A stretch of 64,000 nt of DNA from Ilyonectria destructans (lineage: Eukaryota > Ascomycota > Sordariomycetes > Hypocreales > Nectriaceae), in NCBI GenBank assembly GCA_020740775.1, contig JAHEWK010000024.1, forward strand, positions 248,001 through 312,000, in the 5' to 3' direction. Of this stretch, positions 35,438 through 44,791 are shown in pieces (the first letter of the stretch is position 1; every line of letters begins with the position of its first letter). Position numbers and translations under genes: made by a program. The notes beneath the pieces are model-generated. The model was not told the origin of the DNA. It saw only the letters and a program-made list of their open reading frames with translations, and ran no database searches.

Positions 35438-37236
35438 GATGTTGCCCAGTTATAGTGAAATTGCCCCAGGTCGCTTATCGACAAGCTGCTCAGGTCGTGG
35501 GACCCAAAATCTGACGGTTCTTATGGATTGCGGATTTACCTCTCGATGGAACCAGGTTACGTTGTCTCCCTATTCGGGCGGTTCTCGCCGAGTTCGCCTC
35601 ATTATGCATGCTAATCACACCACAAGGAATAAGACGAGTGAAAGGTGGCAGGAAATGGGCCTCGTCTCCCCCGTCTCCGAGATATAGTCTCGGTCTCGAA
35701 TGTCCTCTTTCATGCAAAACTCTGACTAGGTCCAGCCCAGTTGACGTGGGGGCCTCTCTTTTTTTGAGGGCTAATCACCCACTAGAGTCCAAAGAACCGG
35801 TGTTGAAAGCCACTCCACTCAATCCACTTACTGGCTGAGGCAAAAGCGAATGCGCACTCCGCTAGTACTGGCACTAATAATGACTTATGGCCTGGATGTG
35901 ACACAGCAGACATGGGTTGTATCGGGAGAAAATCAAATGCCATTCGCGATAAGCTTGGATACTTAAATCGCTTCTCGTGCCAGGAGGCGAGAGGATTAGA
36001 TGCTTCATTGCGGAAAAGGACGAGCGTGTGTTCGGCGGTGAATAGAGCGTGCGTTGAAAGGAAGAGTGAGAGACAGGAGAAGGGGGATAAATAATTGCGA
36101 AAGTCGCTTGGGGTTATGAGGGGATCCTATTGAGCAGGAGGCATGCCATGAGAATCAACTGACGTGAGCAGCCGCCATAGACCCTAGATACATTCCGTCG
36201 GTGAATAGATGAACGAATATACTATACCGTCTAGTAACGGAAGAGCCCTACCCTTCGTATTTGGTGAAGTTTGAAATTCGAACTAGTATGAGCCCGGTAT
36301 GCCATTCGACCGGCTATCATTGAGATCCTATAGCATCCTTTCACCCACTGCATATACCTCACCAATGCCACAAAGAGGAACATAAAATATTAGCGCAGAT
36401 TGAATCAGAACAGAGAGGCGATCAATTCGAACCCCGATGCGAATAGATCAGGATAAAACGCAGTCCATAGACTTGAAAAATCAGAAACGACCTAGATGAC
36501 GATAGAAATGTCGTTGGTTCTTAAGTCAGTGTTGGCCTAAAAGTCCAGGTGTGCCAGAATAAAAATATGAGCCGAGGTACTGTACTTCTGGTCTGAGTCC
36601 AACCTTTGTGGTCAGGGATGAAATTCCGAGATATTCAACAAGACACTGTTGGTGCACCCCAAACACTTGGGCGAAGAATACCAGCCATCGCTGGATAATG
36701 CTGGGAATCGAGGGAGAGATTAAAATTCGCATTTTTAGTAGGGCCCGCGATACATAGCAGTGTCGATATTATTACGCAGTAGAGATGGTGCAACCCACGA
36801 CATGCCGGTGCTATTTGTAGAATCCTGATCTTGCCCTACCAAGTGATGTCGAGGTGCTGAGACAACCGGACGTACCTTGGGAATAAGCGGGCGGACAGAC
36901 AAGGAAATGCGGCTTGGTTCCGGGGGTGGTACAGGGGTCAACCGGCATTTACACGGGAAGAGCATGAGACGAGACGAGATTGGCGATGGATTCCAGGGTC
37001 CGCGGTAGCTCCTTTAGAGTAGCATGCCCCCGTCAGAGTAAAGGCCAGGGCCATTTCCACTCATCCCAAGTCAGAAGTCACCCTATGTCTCCTGAACCGA
37101 GTCGTCAAGGAGCGGGCTGTCTAGCGCATCGCGGGTTGGGATTTGTGGGGTGTATGGCCGGTCGGTCCACAGAAGACAAACCGAAGAGGCGAAGATGCCA
37201 TGTGCGACCATGATAGAGAGAAGCCGTCCATGTGAC
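35438..37236. other. 1.8-kb gene-free stretch left of the LINE
   Basis: No credible exon on either strand, no tRNA, no clear repeat. Short ORFs are scattered without family features. Confidence 0.45.
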
Positions 37237-37250
37237 TCTGAAACAGATGG
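37237..37250. repeat. LINE target-site duplication, 3' side
   Basis: TCTGAAACAGATGG, identical to 42730-42743. It merges with the GGAT repeats of the LINE tail, so its inner edge is uncertain by up to 4 bases. Confidence 0.88.
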
Positions 37251-37509
37251 ATGGATGGATTTTATTTCGCCCGGGGGGACACACCCCAGAGGGCCTTTGC
37301 GCTAAGCTATTTTCGTTTCGTACGGTTCTTCCATAATCACCCGAAGCCCCACAATTTCACTTTACTGACTGTTCCAATCTGATGTATATGCAGTGACAGG
37401 CCTGCTTGAAGGCCAATTTCTCCAAGTGTTCAGCATCCTATCCTCAGCAGCTGAAGCACGGTCTGCCAAAATGAGACTGTATGATGTTAGTAGGATTCAA
37501 TCTGAATAG

Positions 37510-40500
37510 TTAGTGTGCCTGAGGCTTCTGGTCCATGTCAAGCCTCCCCGTTGCAATGGCAAATTTGATCGTCGCCCGTACTGCCCGCATGTCTGGCGCC
37601 CATTTGTCACCGTCAGACGCCGCCTTTCCTCCCAGGAAGTATGATAGGTTTCCCATCTTTGTCTGTGAGCATCGCAGCATGCCTTCTCGTTGCGCGGTCC
37701 ATTTTGTGCAGCGGAATAGGAAGTGTTCCACTGTCTCTGATGCTTGCCCGCATTCGCAAGTGTCCGATTCCATTGCTCCTATCTTGCACAGAAAGCTGTT
37801 AAGTCTCGCCATTCCGGTGCGGAGCTGCGACAGTACGTCTGCTTCCTTCCTCTTCAGCGGGTCATATAGAGTACGGGTATGCTTGCTTGGCAGTGCCGTG
37901 TCTATCTGCTTCGAGTATTTCCCGACTCTTTCTGGTAGTGTTCTTGTTTGCCGCTGCTTGGTTATCGCTAGTCTTATCCTTGTGGATCTTGCTAGATGTG
38001 GTGGCACGTCTGGTCTGCATTCTCCTTCTGTGGCCTTCCGCGCTGCTGCTTTGGCTTTTGTTCCCAGCGCGAAATCCTCTTCTCCTGCTGGAACCCACAA
38101 CATCCGGAGAGAGTGGCCCTCGTCTTCGAGACGCTTGATATGGTCGTATATTTGCCGTATGATCTGTTGGCCGGATTGTTGTCGTGGCCGCCGTATGACT
38201 TCTAGTGCGGAGCGGCTGCTCGTCATGACAGTCATATCCCGCCGGCAGAGTCCAGACGGCATACATCTCAATACCATCTCTATAGCTCCTAGCTCGGCGA
38301 TGTATAGGTTCAGCTCCTCCGTCAATCCGAGAGTGATGGAGTAGCTGGCCACTACCTCGTCATCGTTATTGATCGCCGTGTCTCGTACGACACCTCCCAT
38401 GCCTACCATGCCCCTTCTCTGCGAGGAGCAGGTGGCAATGACTATGCCATCCACCCTCTTTGCTTCTTCCGCCGCTCTCTCCCGGTCAGGGTCGCACGAC
38501 ACCGGGATACGGTCTCGCCATGGTGGTAACGCGTACTCCCGAATGATCTCCATTCGTTCAGTGGCTGTTTCCCCTTGTACTTGAGCAATCCTCTGCATCG
38601 GCGATACGAATCGGCGACACACTTTCACTTTCAGTGTCGCCAACGGGTGTGTCCTGGGAAGGGTCCGGAGGTTGATCCAAAACCTTGTTGCCGCTTGCGC
38701 ATGCCGTTCTTGCACCGATTGGATGCTAGCTTCGGCCTCTGCCACCGCCGTTGCGACGGTCCGGAAAGCTCCCGTGATCGCCTGTGCTCCAACCATCTGT
38801 GCCTTGTCCAGCCAAGCAGCTTCTCTAATGCCACATGAGTGCGCCCACACGCTGGACGCATAGTCCATGGTGGGAGCTACTGTTGCTACGAACAGTTGTC
38901 TTGCCGTCCGCGGTGACAGCATTTTCAGTCTTCTCAAACACATAGCAGCCGAGAGCCCCTTTGCGGCGGCTCTAGCTATGTGTTCCTTGTACCGCAGTTT
39001 CGCGTCCATGACCACTCCCAGGATCTTGGCGCTCGCTTTGGGTTTGACTACTTTTCCTTTGATCATGAACGGTTTGTCGCTGGTACGCGCGGCGTTTCGC
39101 GTGAAATGCACGATGGCCGTTTTGTCTCCGTTGAACGTCGCACCGCTCCGTCTTTCCCAGCCCAGTGCTTCGTCTATAATTGATTGGATGCCGGCTCGAT
39201 TCTCCTCCGCTGTTGGTCCCACTACCCAGGCTGAGTAGTCGTCCACGAATGCCATCGAACCACCTCTTGCGTTGATTCTTCTCTGCACTAAATCTGCATT
39301 GAAGAACAAGAACAACACCGACGACAGCGGTGATCCTTGCGGGAGACCTGCCTGTGGCAACTCCCGTAGCTGTGACGTGTGCCCATTTACCACCACGGTG
39401 GCCATTCGTCCAGAGCAGAAGGCGTCAATCCATCTCACCAGTCCACCAGGTATGCCTCTCGCCTTCAGCCTCTCCAGTAGTCGTTCTTTGAACACTCCAT
39501 TGTAAGCGCCTTTGACGTCGAAACTGATTAGACTGAGCACCCTGCCGGCCCTCCATGCCTTATAGATCTGCTCCTGCAGCAGTATCAGTGCTTGTTCGGC
39601 TGACCTTCGCTTCCTTGCCCCGAAGTGGTTTGCGGGCAGCAGTCCATAGCTCTCCACAACATAGGATATCCGCTCTGCAACGACTGCCTCGAGTATCTTG
39701 CCCAGTGTTGACAGCAGCGATATCGGTCTCCATGCCTTGGCCACTGTGTAGTCTCCCTTATCTGCTTTCTTTAGCGGGATGATCTTCGCACTCCTCCATT
39801 GGTGGGGTACCACACCATCCCTGAGGGATGAGTCGAAGAGGTGCAAGACACGGTATCTAACCACTAGCCAAAGCTGTTTCCACACCATTGCTGGCAGACC
39901 ATCCTCTCCAGGCGCTTTCCAAGGTTTCGCTGATAGCACTTTTCCTTCAACTTCCTCCATGGTGAGGTCTGGCATGTGCACTTCCCTCCGTTGCGGTCGG
40001 TCACCTTCATCTTCAATCCTGGCCGGCAACGGCGGGAAGAACGTGCTGAACAGCTCCTCTGCCTGCTCCACCCTATCTTTCGTGGTGGAGCCGTCTTGTC
40101 TCTTCAAAGGGGGTACCCTGTTGTCCATGATGTCTTTTCCAGGTTTCAAGTATTTGGCCGCCTTCCATATGTTGACATCTTCTGCCAGGAAATCGTCCCA
40201 GTGCAGTTTCTTCCGTTTCCGGATGGCATCATGGTACTCCTTGGATGCTTCCTTGGCCCGTCTTTCCAGGTCGTGCCTCATCTGACCTGCTCGCCGCTGT
40301 ACCCTGGCCTGATTCCGCCAGAACGTATACACCTGCCGAAGTCTTGTCAAATCCTTCGTCCACCAGCGCTTCGCGTACGGTACTGGTTGTGCTCGGGGCG
40401 TCAGCTCGTGGATCGCCTCGAGGATGACCCTCATTAACTGGTCTGTCTGTTCCTGCACGCCGACAGTCCAGGGAAGCTCTCGGAGATTGTCCTCCACCCT

Positions 40501-41289
40501 GGTTCTGATTGTTGTCCATGGTGCATTCTTGAACAACAGTCTTTCCGCGGCAATCCGATCAGGCCTCGCGAGATCGAACGTCGTTTGGATCGCCCGGTGG
40601 TCCGATCCGTGTTCTGTCGGGTGTATGGAGCACGTCACCATTTCGTCTGCCACTTCCGCCGTCGCCAGCACCAGGTCGATTGTGCTTTCCTTGTCGGGGC
40701 CTTGCCATGTCTTTGTGCCTCTCGGGAGAAGGCTGCAAAGACCGTGTTCGTTCATGAGGTCGATGATCGGTTCGGCCTCGCTTTGCCTTACCAATGGCAC
40801 GTCGTCTCCTCCCCACAGCCGGTCGTGCTGGTTAAAATCTCCTGCCAGTAAGACGTCCACCACCATCCCTGTCCTGCTCCTGAGGTCGAGGATCACCTGG
40901 TGCAGGGTATGGCATGTGTGTCGAAGAGTCTGAGGCTTGCCCCCCGGCACGTACACTGACACGACCAACACTATTCGGTCCGGAAGTCGTATGGTTGCTG
41001 CTGTCAAGTCCGGGGACTGTATTGGTACTTGCTCGGCCTCCAAATCCCTATTCACCCACAACATGCTCCGGATTGGCCATCTGCCATCTCTCCAAATTGT
41101 GGGAACCATTTTGATCCATTTGGGGTGTCCCATGGGGACTGTGAGAAGTTTGCCGTCAATTTTCCGTGCCTGTGGTTCTTGGATCGCTATAACTGCAAAA
41201 TCTTGGAGTCGCTTATCGTTCATTAGGCTTTCATGTACCATATCCTGTTTTCTCACATTCAGTTGGATTACCTGAAACATCCTACTCAT
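37510..41289 (-). CDS. LINE ORF2: endonuclease, reverse transcriptase, RNase H
   Basis: 1259 aa from ATG 41289 (MSRMFQVIQLNVRKQ). The frame is open further upstream inside ORF1 but has no good start there. The apurinic-type endonuclease (residues 1-230) keeps QLNVRK, IQEPQ, LLAGDFNQHD and GSDHRA. The reverse transcriptase (about 480-760) has ISFDVKGAYNGV, LPQAGLPQGSPLS and the catalytic box FVDD. RNase H (from about 995) has AELGAIEMVL, but its first motif reads VIATCSSQRRG, where an Asp is usual, so the RNase H active site may be defective. A Cys-rich CECGQASETVEHFLFRC motif ends the protein. It copies the LINE RNA at the nicked target. Confidence 0.93.
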   Translation of the reverse strand: MSRMFQVIQLNVRKQDMVHESLMNDKRLQDFAVIAIQEPQARKIDGKLLTVPMGHPKWIKMVPTIWRDGRWPIRSMLWVNRDLEAEQVPIQSPDLTAATIRLPDRIVLVVSVYVPGGKPQTLRHTCHTLHQVILDLRSRTGMVVDVLLAGDFNQHDRLWGGDDVPLVRQSEAEPIIDLMNEHGLCSLLPRGTKTWQGPDKESTIDLVLATAEVADEMVTCSIHPTEHGSDHRAIQTTFDLARPDRIAAERLLFKNAPWTTIRTRVEDNLRELPWTVGVQEQTDQLMRVILEAIHELTPRAQPVPYAKRWWTKDLTRLRQVYTFWRNQARVQRRAGQMRHDLERRAKEASKEYHDAIRKRKKLHWDDFLAEDVNIWKAAKYLKPGKDIMDNRVPPLKRQDGSTTKDRVEQAEELFSTFFPPLPARIEDEGDRPQRREVHMPDLTMEEVEGKVLSAKPWKAPGEDGLPAMVWKQLWLVVRYRVLHLFDSSLRDGVVPHQWRSAKIIPLKKADKGDYTVAKAWRPISLLSTLGKILEAVVAERISYVVESYGLLPANHFGARKRRSAEQALILLQEQIYKAWRAGRVLSLISFDVKGAYNGVFKERLLERLKARGIPGGLVRWIDAFCSGRMATVVVNGHTSQLRELPQAGLPQGSPLSSVLFLFFNADLVQRRINARGGSMAFVDDYSAWVVGPTAEENRAGIQSIIDEALGWERRSGATFNGDKTAIVHFTRNAARTSDKPFMIKGKVVKPKASAKILGVVMDAKLRYKEHIARAAAKGLSAAMCLRRLKMLSPRTARQLFVATVAPTMDYASSVWAHSCGIREAAWLDKAQMVGAQAITGAFRTVATAVAEAEASIQSVQERHAQAATRFWINLRTLPRTHPLATLKVKVCRRFVSPMQRIAQVQGETATERMEIIREYALPPWRDRIPVSCDPDRERAAEEAKRVDGIVIATCSSQRRGMVGMGGVVRDTAINNDDEVVASYSITLGLTEELNLYIAELGAIEMVLRCMPSGLCRRDMTVMTSSRSALEVIRRPRQQSGQQIIRQIYDHIKRLEDEGHSLRMLWVPAGEEDFALGTKAKAAARKATEGECRPDVPPHLARSTRIRLAITKQRQTRTLPERVGKYSKQIDTALPSKHTRTLYDPLKRKEADVLSQLRTGMARLNSFLCKIGAMESDTCECGQASETVEHFLFRCTKWTAQREGMLRCSQTKMGNLSYFLGGKAASDGDKWAPDMRAVRATIKFAIATGRLDMDQKPQAH

Positions 41290-42592
41290 GCCGGGTAGGA
41301 TAGAGTTTCGGGCAGCTTCTGCTGAACGACTCGTGCGGTCCACCACAGGGCACACACTTGGGTACCTGCGTCTGGCACTCACTATGATGATGGCCTTCGG
41401 CGGCGCATCTCGCACATACCCGATTCTTGCTGCACGAGAAGGCCTTATGGCCAAGCTCCTGGCAGTTGTAGCATTGTATCGGTCCGGTTCTCCGCTCGAA
41501 CGCGTTGGTGTATGCCGATTCACCGGCTGCAAGGAAGTAGCGTTCCTGTAGGAGTCTCCTAGCATCGCTGTTTTTGGTAAGGTATGCCACCATGGATCCA
41601 TACGCCTTTGCGCTGTCCTTTCGGCTCAACCAGGCGATCTTTGCAATTTGGATTTCGTTCTCTTGGCCCAAGGCTTCCATTGCTCCAGGGAGGACCTTGC
41701 CTTCCTGGTCAAGGACGGCGGTACGGTTCACATTGTCAACTTTGACGGGGTACAGTTGGTCTCGGAGCACCCTCGTGCCTGGGGCCTTCTTGGCCTCGAT
41801 GATCATCTTGATCCTCTTCAATTCTTCCTCATTCCTACCGATGATCCTCAGGCGCTTGGTATTTCGTCCATCTCTGGTTACCGCAACACATCGCCAGCTA
41901 GGTTGGTCGCTGGATGCTCGCATTTCCTGTTCAATGGTCCTGCGAATGACTGCTGGTGCAGTATCTCCAATATGATCCTCGGGCACCCTAGATGTGTCTA
42001 CTGTGCAGAACATCGGTTCCGGGGTTGCTGATCGGACCGTGGATGGGCTTTGAGTGGTGATACTAGCAGGCGTCATTCTAGCAGCATCTGCATATGTCTG
42101 ACCAGGCGACCTTGCTGCATGAGCATTGTTTAAGGCGTCCAGTTGTAGCCGGGTCTGCTCCAACTCGCTGCAAACCTGGGTAAGCTGCTCTCGGACTTGA
42201 GATAATTCTTGTGCCATCTGGGCCGTGGTCCTAGTGACTTCTTCAGCCATGCGGTCGCTAAGTTTTGTAAACTCGAGCTGAAACTCTGCCTTCATCGTTG
42301 CCATTCTCTTATTGAAGTCTTGTTCTAGGAGTCGTTCCAGACCCTGGATTGCCTCCGTCATGCTGCCAGCTGCCTTAGGCGTGGTCCTTTTCTTAGTTCT
42401 GGTGTGACTCAGAGCTTCCTCACTGCTCTCCTCCTCCTGCCATTCCATATCACCATTTTGCTGTTCGGATTCCAATGCCCTCGTCGTTCTGGTCCTTTTA
42501 CGCAGGGGACGATGATATCCCCCGCCCGGAACATCCGGTTCGCCTTCCATGACGACAATGACGTCTGAAGCGGGGTTCGCAACACCAGACAT
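41282..42592 (-). CDS. LINE ORF1: gag-like RNA-binding protein
   Basis: 436 aa from ATG 42592 (MSGVANPASD). A basic region near residues 25-40 (RPLRKRTRTTRA) could be a nuclear signal. A coiled coil runs from about residue 80 to 155 (LERLLEQDFNKRMATMK and ELSQVREQLTQVCSELEQTR regions). The C-terminus has three zinc knuckles: CYNCQELGHKAFSC, CARCAAEGHHHSEC and the variant CVPCGGPHESFSRSC. Such proteins coat the LINE RNA. The stop codon overlaps the start of ORF2 in ATGAGTAG. Confidence 0.92.
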   Translation of the reverse strand: MSGVANPASDVIVVMEGEPDVPGGGYHRPLRKRTRTTRALESEQQNGDMEWQEEESSEEALSHTRTKKRTTPKAAGSMTEAIQGLERLLEQDFNKRMATMKAEFQLEFTKLSDRMAEEVTRTTAQMAQELSQVREQLTQVCSELEQTRLQLDALNNAHAARSPGQTYADAARMTPASITTQSPSTVRSATPEPMFCTVDTSRVPEDHIGDTAPAVIRRTIEQEMRASSDQPSWRCVAVTRDGRNTKRLRIIGRNEEELKRIKMIIEAKKAPGTRVLRDQLYPVKVDNVNRTAVLDQEGKVLPGAMEALGQENEIQIAKIAWLSRKDSAKAYGSMVAYLTKNSDARRLLQERYFLAAGESAYTNAFERRTGPIQCYNCQELGHKAFSCSKNRVCARCAAEGHHHSECQTQVPKCVPCGGPHESFSRSCPKLYPTRHE

Positions 42593-42729
42593 CCGCCAAA
42601 GGCCTGAATCTCCGCCAAGCGGCTACCGGGTATTTCAAAAGTTATAAAGAAGATAAATAATGAGATTTCGAGAAGTGTCCGACTTCCTGGAGCTCTCCCT
42701 CTCAGAAAACCAGGGACTATCTACCAGTG

Positions 42730-42743
42730 TCTGAAACAGATGG
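42730..42743. repeat. LINE target-site duplication, 5' side
   Basis: TCTGAAACAGATGG, a perfect copy of 37237-37250. Confidence 0.88.
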
Positions 42744-43022
42744 CTGAAAGAGCATCAACATTCACATTTGGTGGCGGTCATATATGGGCTGCGTAATCTA
42801 AGACAGCCAGTCACGGGTCGCCACGCGCCCCGTAAATCACAAGGTTTGCGTTCGTAGGGCCAGATGAGGCTGCAGCCTTGTCGCGCTTTCGGGCATTCAA
42901 CCTGCTCCTTTTCAACATTTCAACCCGACTGAGCTCATGGGAAAAGCTTCAAAACCAGCACCGGAAGAGGGCATCTACACTCTCACCACTACTACCACCA
43001 TATTCACACGCATACAGACGCC

Positions 43023-44531
43023 ATGGCTCATCAATCCCGCGTCTGCCGTCGCCACTACTCCAGCGGGGAACCTGCAGATCGGTGCATCATGTGCGAGCTG
43101 GAAGACATGCGCGACCCCCAGGCTGGGCGCTTCGAGTTGGCATCGACGGAGCGATTATACTGCGAAGAGTGCGACCGCAGCTTTGGCAGTGCCCAAGCCT
43201 TGAGCCAACACCGCAATTCCGCCGTCCACGATGCGCATCGGTGCGGGAGCTGCAGTCGCGTCTTTGGCAGTGCCGCCGCGCTCCAGCAACACGTCGATTC
43301 CGGCATCCATCAGCCATCGCGCGTTGAGTGCGTCGTGTGCAATCGCAGATTTGGCAGCGTGCAGGCCTTGAACCAGCACAACTCGGCGAGCCATCTCTCT
43401 TACCAATGCGACGAGTGCAGCCGCTCCTTTGGCACTGCGGATGGCCTCACCCAACACCGCAACTCCAGACATGAGAATCGCCGATGCGACGACTGCGAAG
43501 TCATCTTTGACAGCGTGAGCGATTACATAGGGCACGTATGTGCCTACCAACCCGAGTCTTGGCCCGAGCCTTCTGTCGAGGAATACCGGTGCCATGGTTG
43601 CGACACCGTCTTCAGCAGCCTCCTCCTCTTCCAGATGCACCAATTCGAAGAAGACCCATCGCAGCAGACTGATCACACGCGATTCGAGTGCTACCTATGC
43701 GACCGGGAGTTTGGCAGCCAGCATTCTCTGGACCAGCACACGGCTGATTCTCCAGTCCATCGTCGTCGCCAGTTTAGATGCCACGATTGCGATGAAGGAT
43801 TTCTCAGCGCCGACGCTCTGGAGGCGCACAGGAACAACACTTGGGTGCATCCCCGAGATCATTCTCGTCCTCTATCTCCAACCACAGGATCCGGCTTCGT
43901 TCTCCCGGACATGGATCTCCTCACTTACCGTTTTGGTGCCATAACGCTCGCTCTGGGCAACCAACCGAGTTCCTCGAACGTGGTTAACCTGGCCGAAATG
44001 TCTGACTTTAGTGACGAGGAGTCCTTGCTCGATTATCAGGCCCATGGCTTCCCGCCAAGTTTTGGGACGACAACTTCGCCGTCGACCAATGCCACTGCAG
44101 AGAGTGCTGAGCCGACTGGCCAAGCTGACTCAACGTCCAACCCAAGAGTCGGTCCCAGCCGCAATCTTGACTCGTCAACCGTAACCAACCCTGCAACTAA
44201 GGATTCACAGACAGGCCCGGTCAGCCTAGACAGCGAGCCCGCTTCCTCCAAACCATTAGATCCGGAACCGCAGCTCAAGGCTGAACGAGAAAAAGTTGCC
44301 ATCCTGACAAGAGACCTTCTCGCAGCAAGAGAAGCACTCAAAAAGGAAAAGCTGCACCGGCAATGCGGCATGTGCTATGAAAAACCCACCGACACCGTCA
44401 CAAAATGCGGCCACCTCTTCTGCGGCGGATGCATTGCAAACTGGCAGAGGCAGCACGACCATCCGTTCCAGGCCCCGTGTCCAATGTGTAGGAAGGCGAT
44501 GGGGAGAACTATAAAAATATTTACGGCTTAG
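43023..44531 (+). CDS. C2H2 zinc-finger array with C-terminal RING domain
   Basis: 502 aa, one exon. About eight C2H2 fingers fill residues 45-285, several with the repeated core FGSxxALxQH (SFGSAQALSQH, VFGSAAALQQH, RFGSVQALNQH, SFGTADGLTQH), separated by short linkers. A Ser/Thr/Pro-rich spacer follows, then a coiled coil (LKAEREKVAILTRDLLAAR), then a C3HC4 RING: CGMCYEKPTDTVTKCGHLFC, GGCIANWQ and CPMCRKAMG. The RING suggests E3 ubiquitin ligase activity, and the fingers suggest nucleic-acid or protein binding. The two together are found in fungal paralogue sets but are uncommon elsewhere. A LINE is inserted 280 bases upstream. Confidence 0.9.
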   Translation: MAHQSRVCRRHYSSGEPADRCIMCELEDMRDPQAGRFELASTERLYCEECDRSFGSAQALSQHRNSAVHDAHRCGSCSRVFGSAAALQQHVDSGIHQPSRVECVVCNRRFGSVQALNQHNSASHLSYQCDECSRSFGTADGLTQHRNSRHENRRCDDCEVIFDSVSDYIGHVCAYQPESWPEPSVEEYRCHGCDTVFSSLLLFQMHQFEEDPSQQTDHTRFECYLCDREFGSQHSLDQHTADSPVHRRRQFRCHDCDEGFLSADALEAHRNNTWVHPRDHSRPLSPTTGSGFVLPDMDLLTYRFGAITLALGNQPSSSNVVNLAEMSDFSDEESLLDYQAHGFPPSFGTTTSPSTNATAESAEPTGQADSTSNPRVGPSRNLDSSTVTNPATKDSQTGPVSLDSEPASSKPLDPEPQLKAEREKVAILTRDLLAAREALKKEKLHRQCGMCYEKPTDTVTKCGHLFCGGCIANWQRQHDHPFQAPCPMCRKAMGRTIKIFTA

Positions 44532-44791
44532 GCGAATGAATTTCAAAGGGTGTTCACGAATAGTCGGCGATTTAGGTAGCTTTAACACAAGGGATGGGGC
44601 ATTGCTTTTGGGCGCATCGGTAACAGTCACGCAGCATAATGGCAACTTGAGAAGGTGTGTAAAATCAGGGTATGTAAATGATCCCTTGCTCGTGAAATGA
44701 ATTTCTATGTCTTATAAATGTACAATCGAATTTTGCCCAATGATGTCATATGTGCGTCTCCCTCCTCTCCCGCCTAAACAACACCTCCCAC

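Larger units (their letters stand above)
37251..42729 (-). mobile_element. Full-length Tad1-like non-LTR retrotransposon (LINE)
   Basis: About 5.48 kb on the minus strand. The 5' end at 42729 is followed by a 137-base 5' UTR, ORF1 (42592-41282), ORF2 (41289-37510) and a 260-base 3' UTR ending AAATAAAATCC and a short CCAT repeat instead of poly-A. Perfect 14-bp target duplications flank it. Three CCHC knuckles in ORF1 and an endonuclease, reverse transcriptase and RNase H in ORF2 match the Tad1 clade of fungal LINEs. Both frames are open without stops and the base composition is not AT-skewed, so it escaped repeat-induced mutation and is probably young. Its 5' end points toward the promoter of the C2H2/RING gene. 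Confidence 0.93.

Noticed and set aside
36415..36445. TTCGAACC resembling a minus-strand tRNA B box
   Set aside because: No T-stem pairing and no cloverleaf around it.
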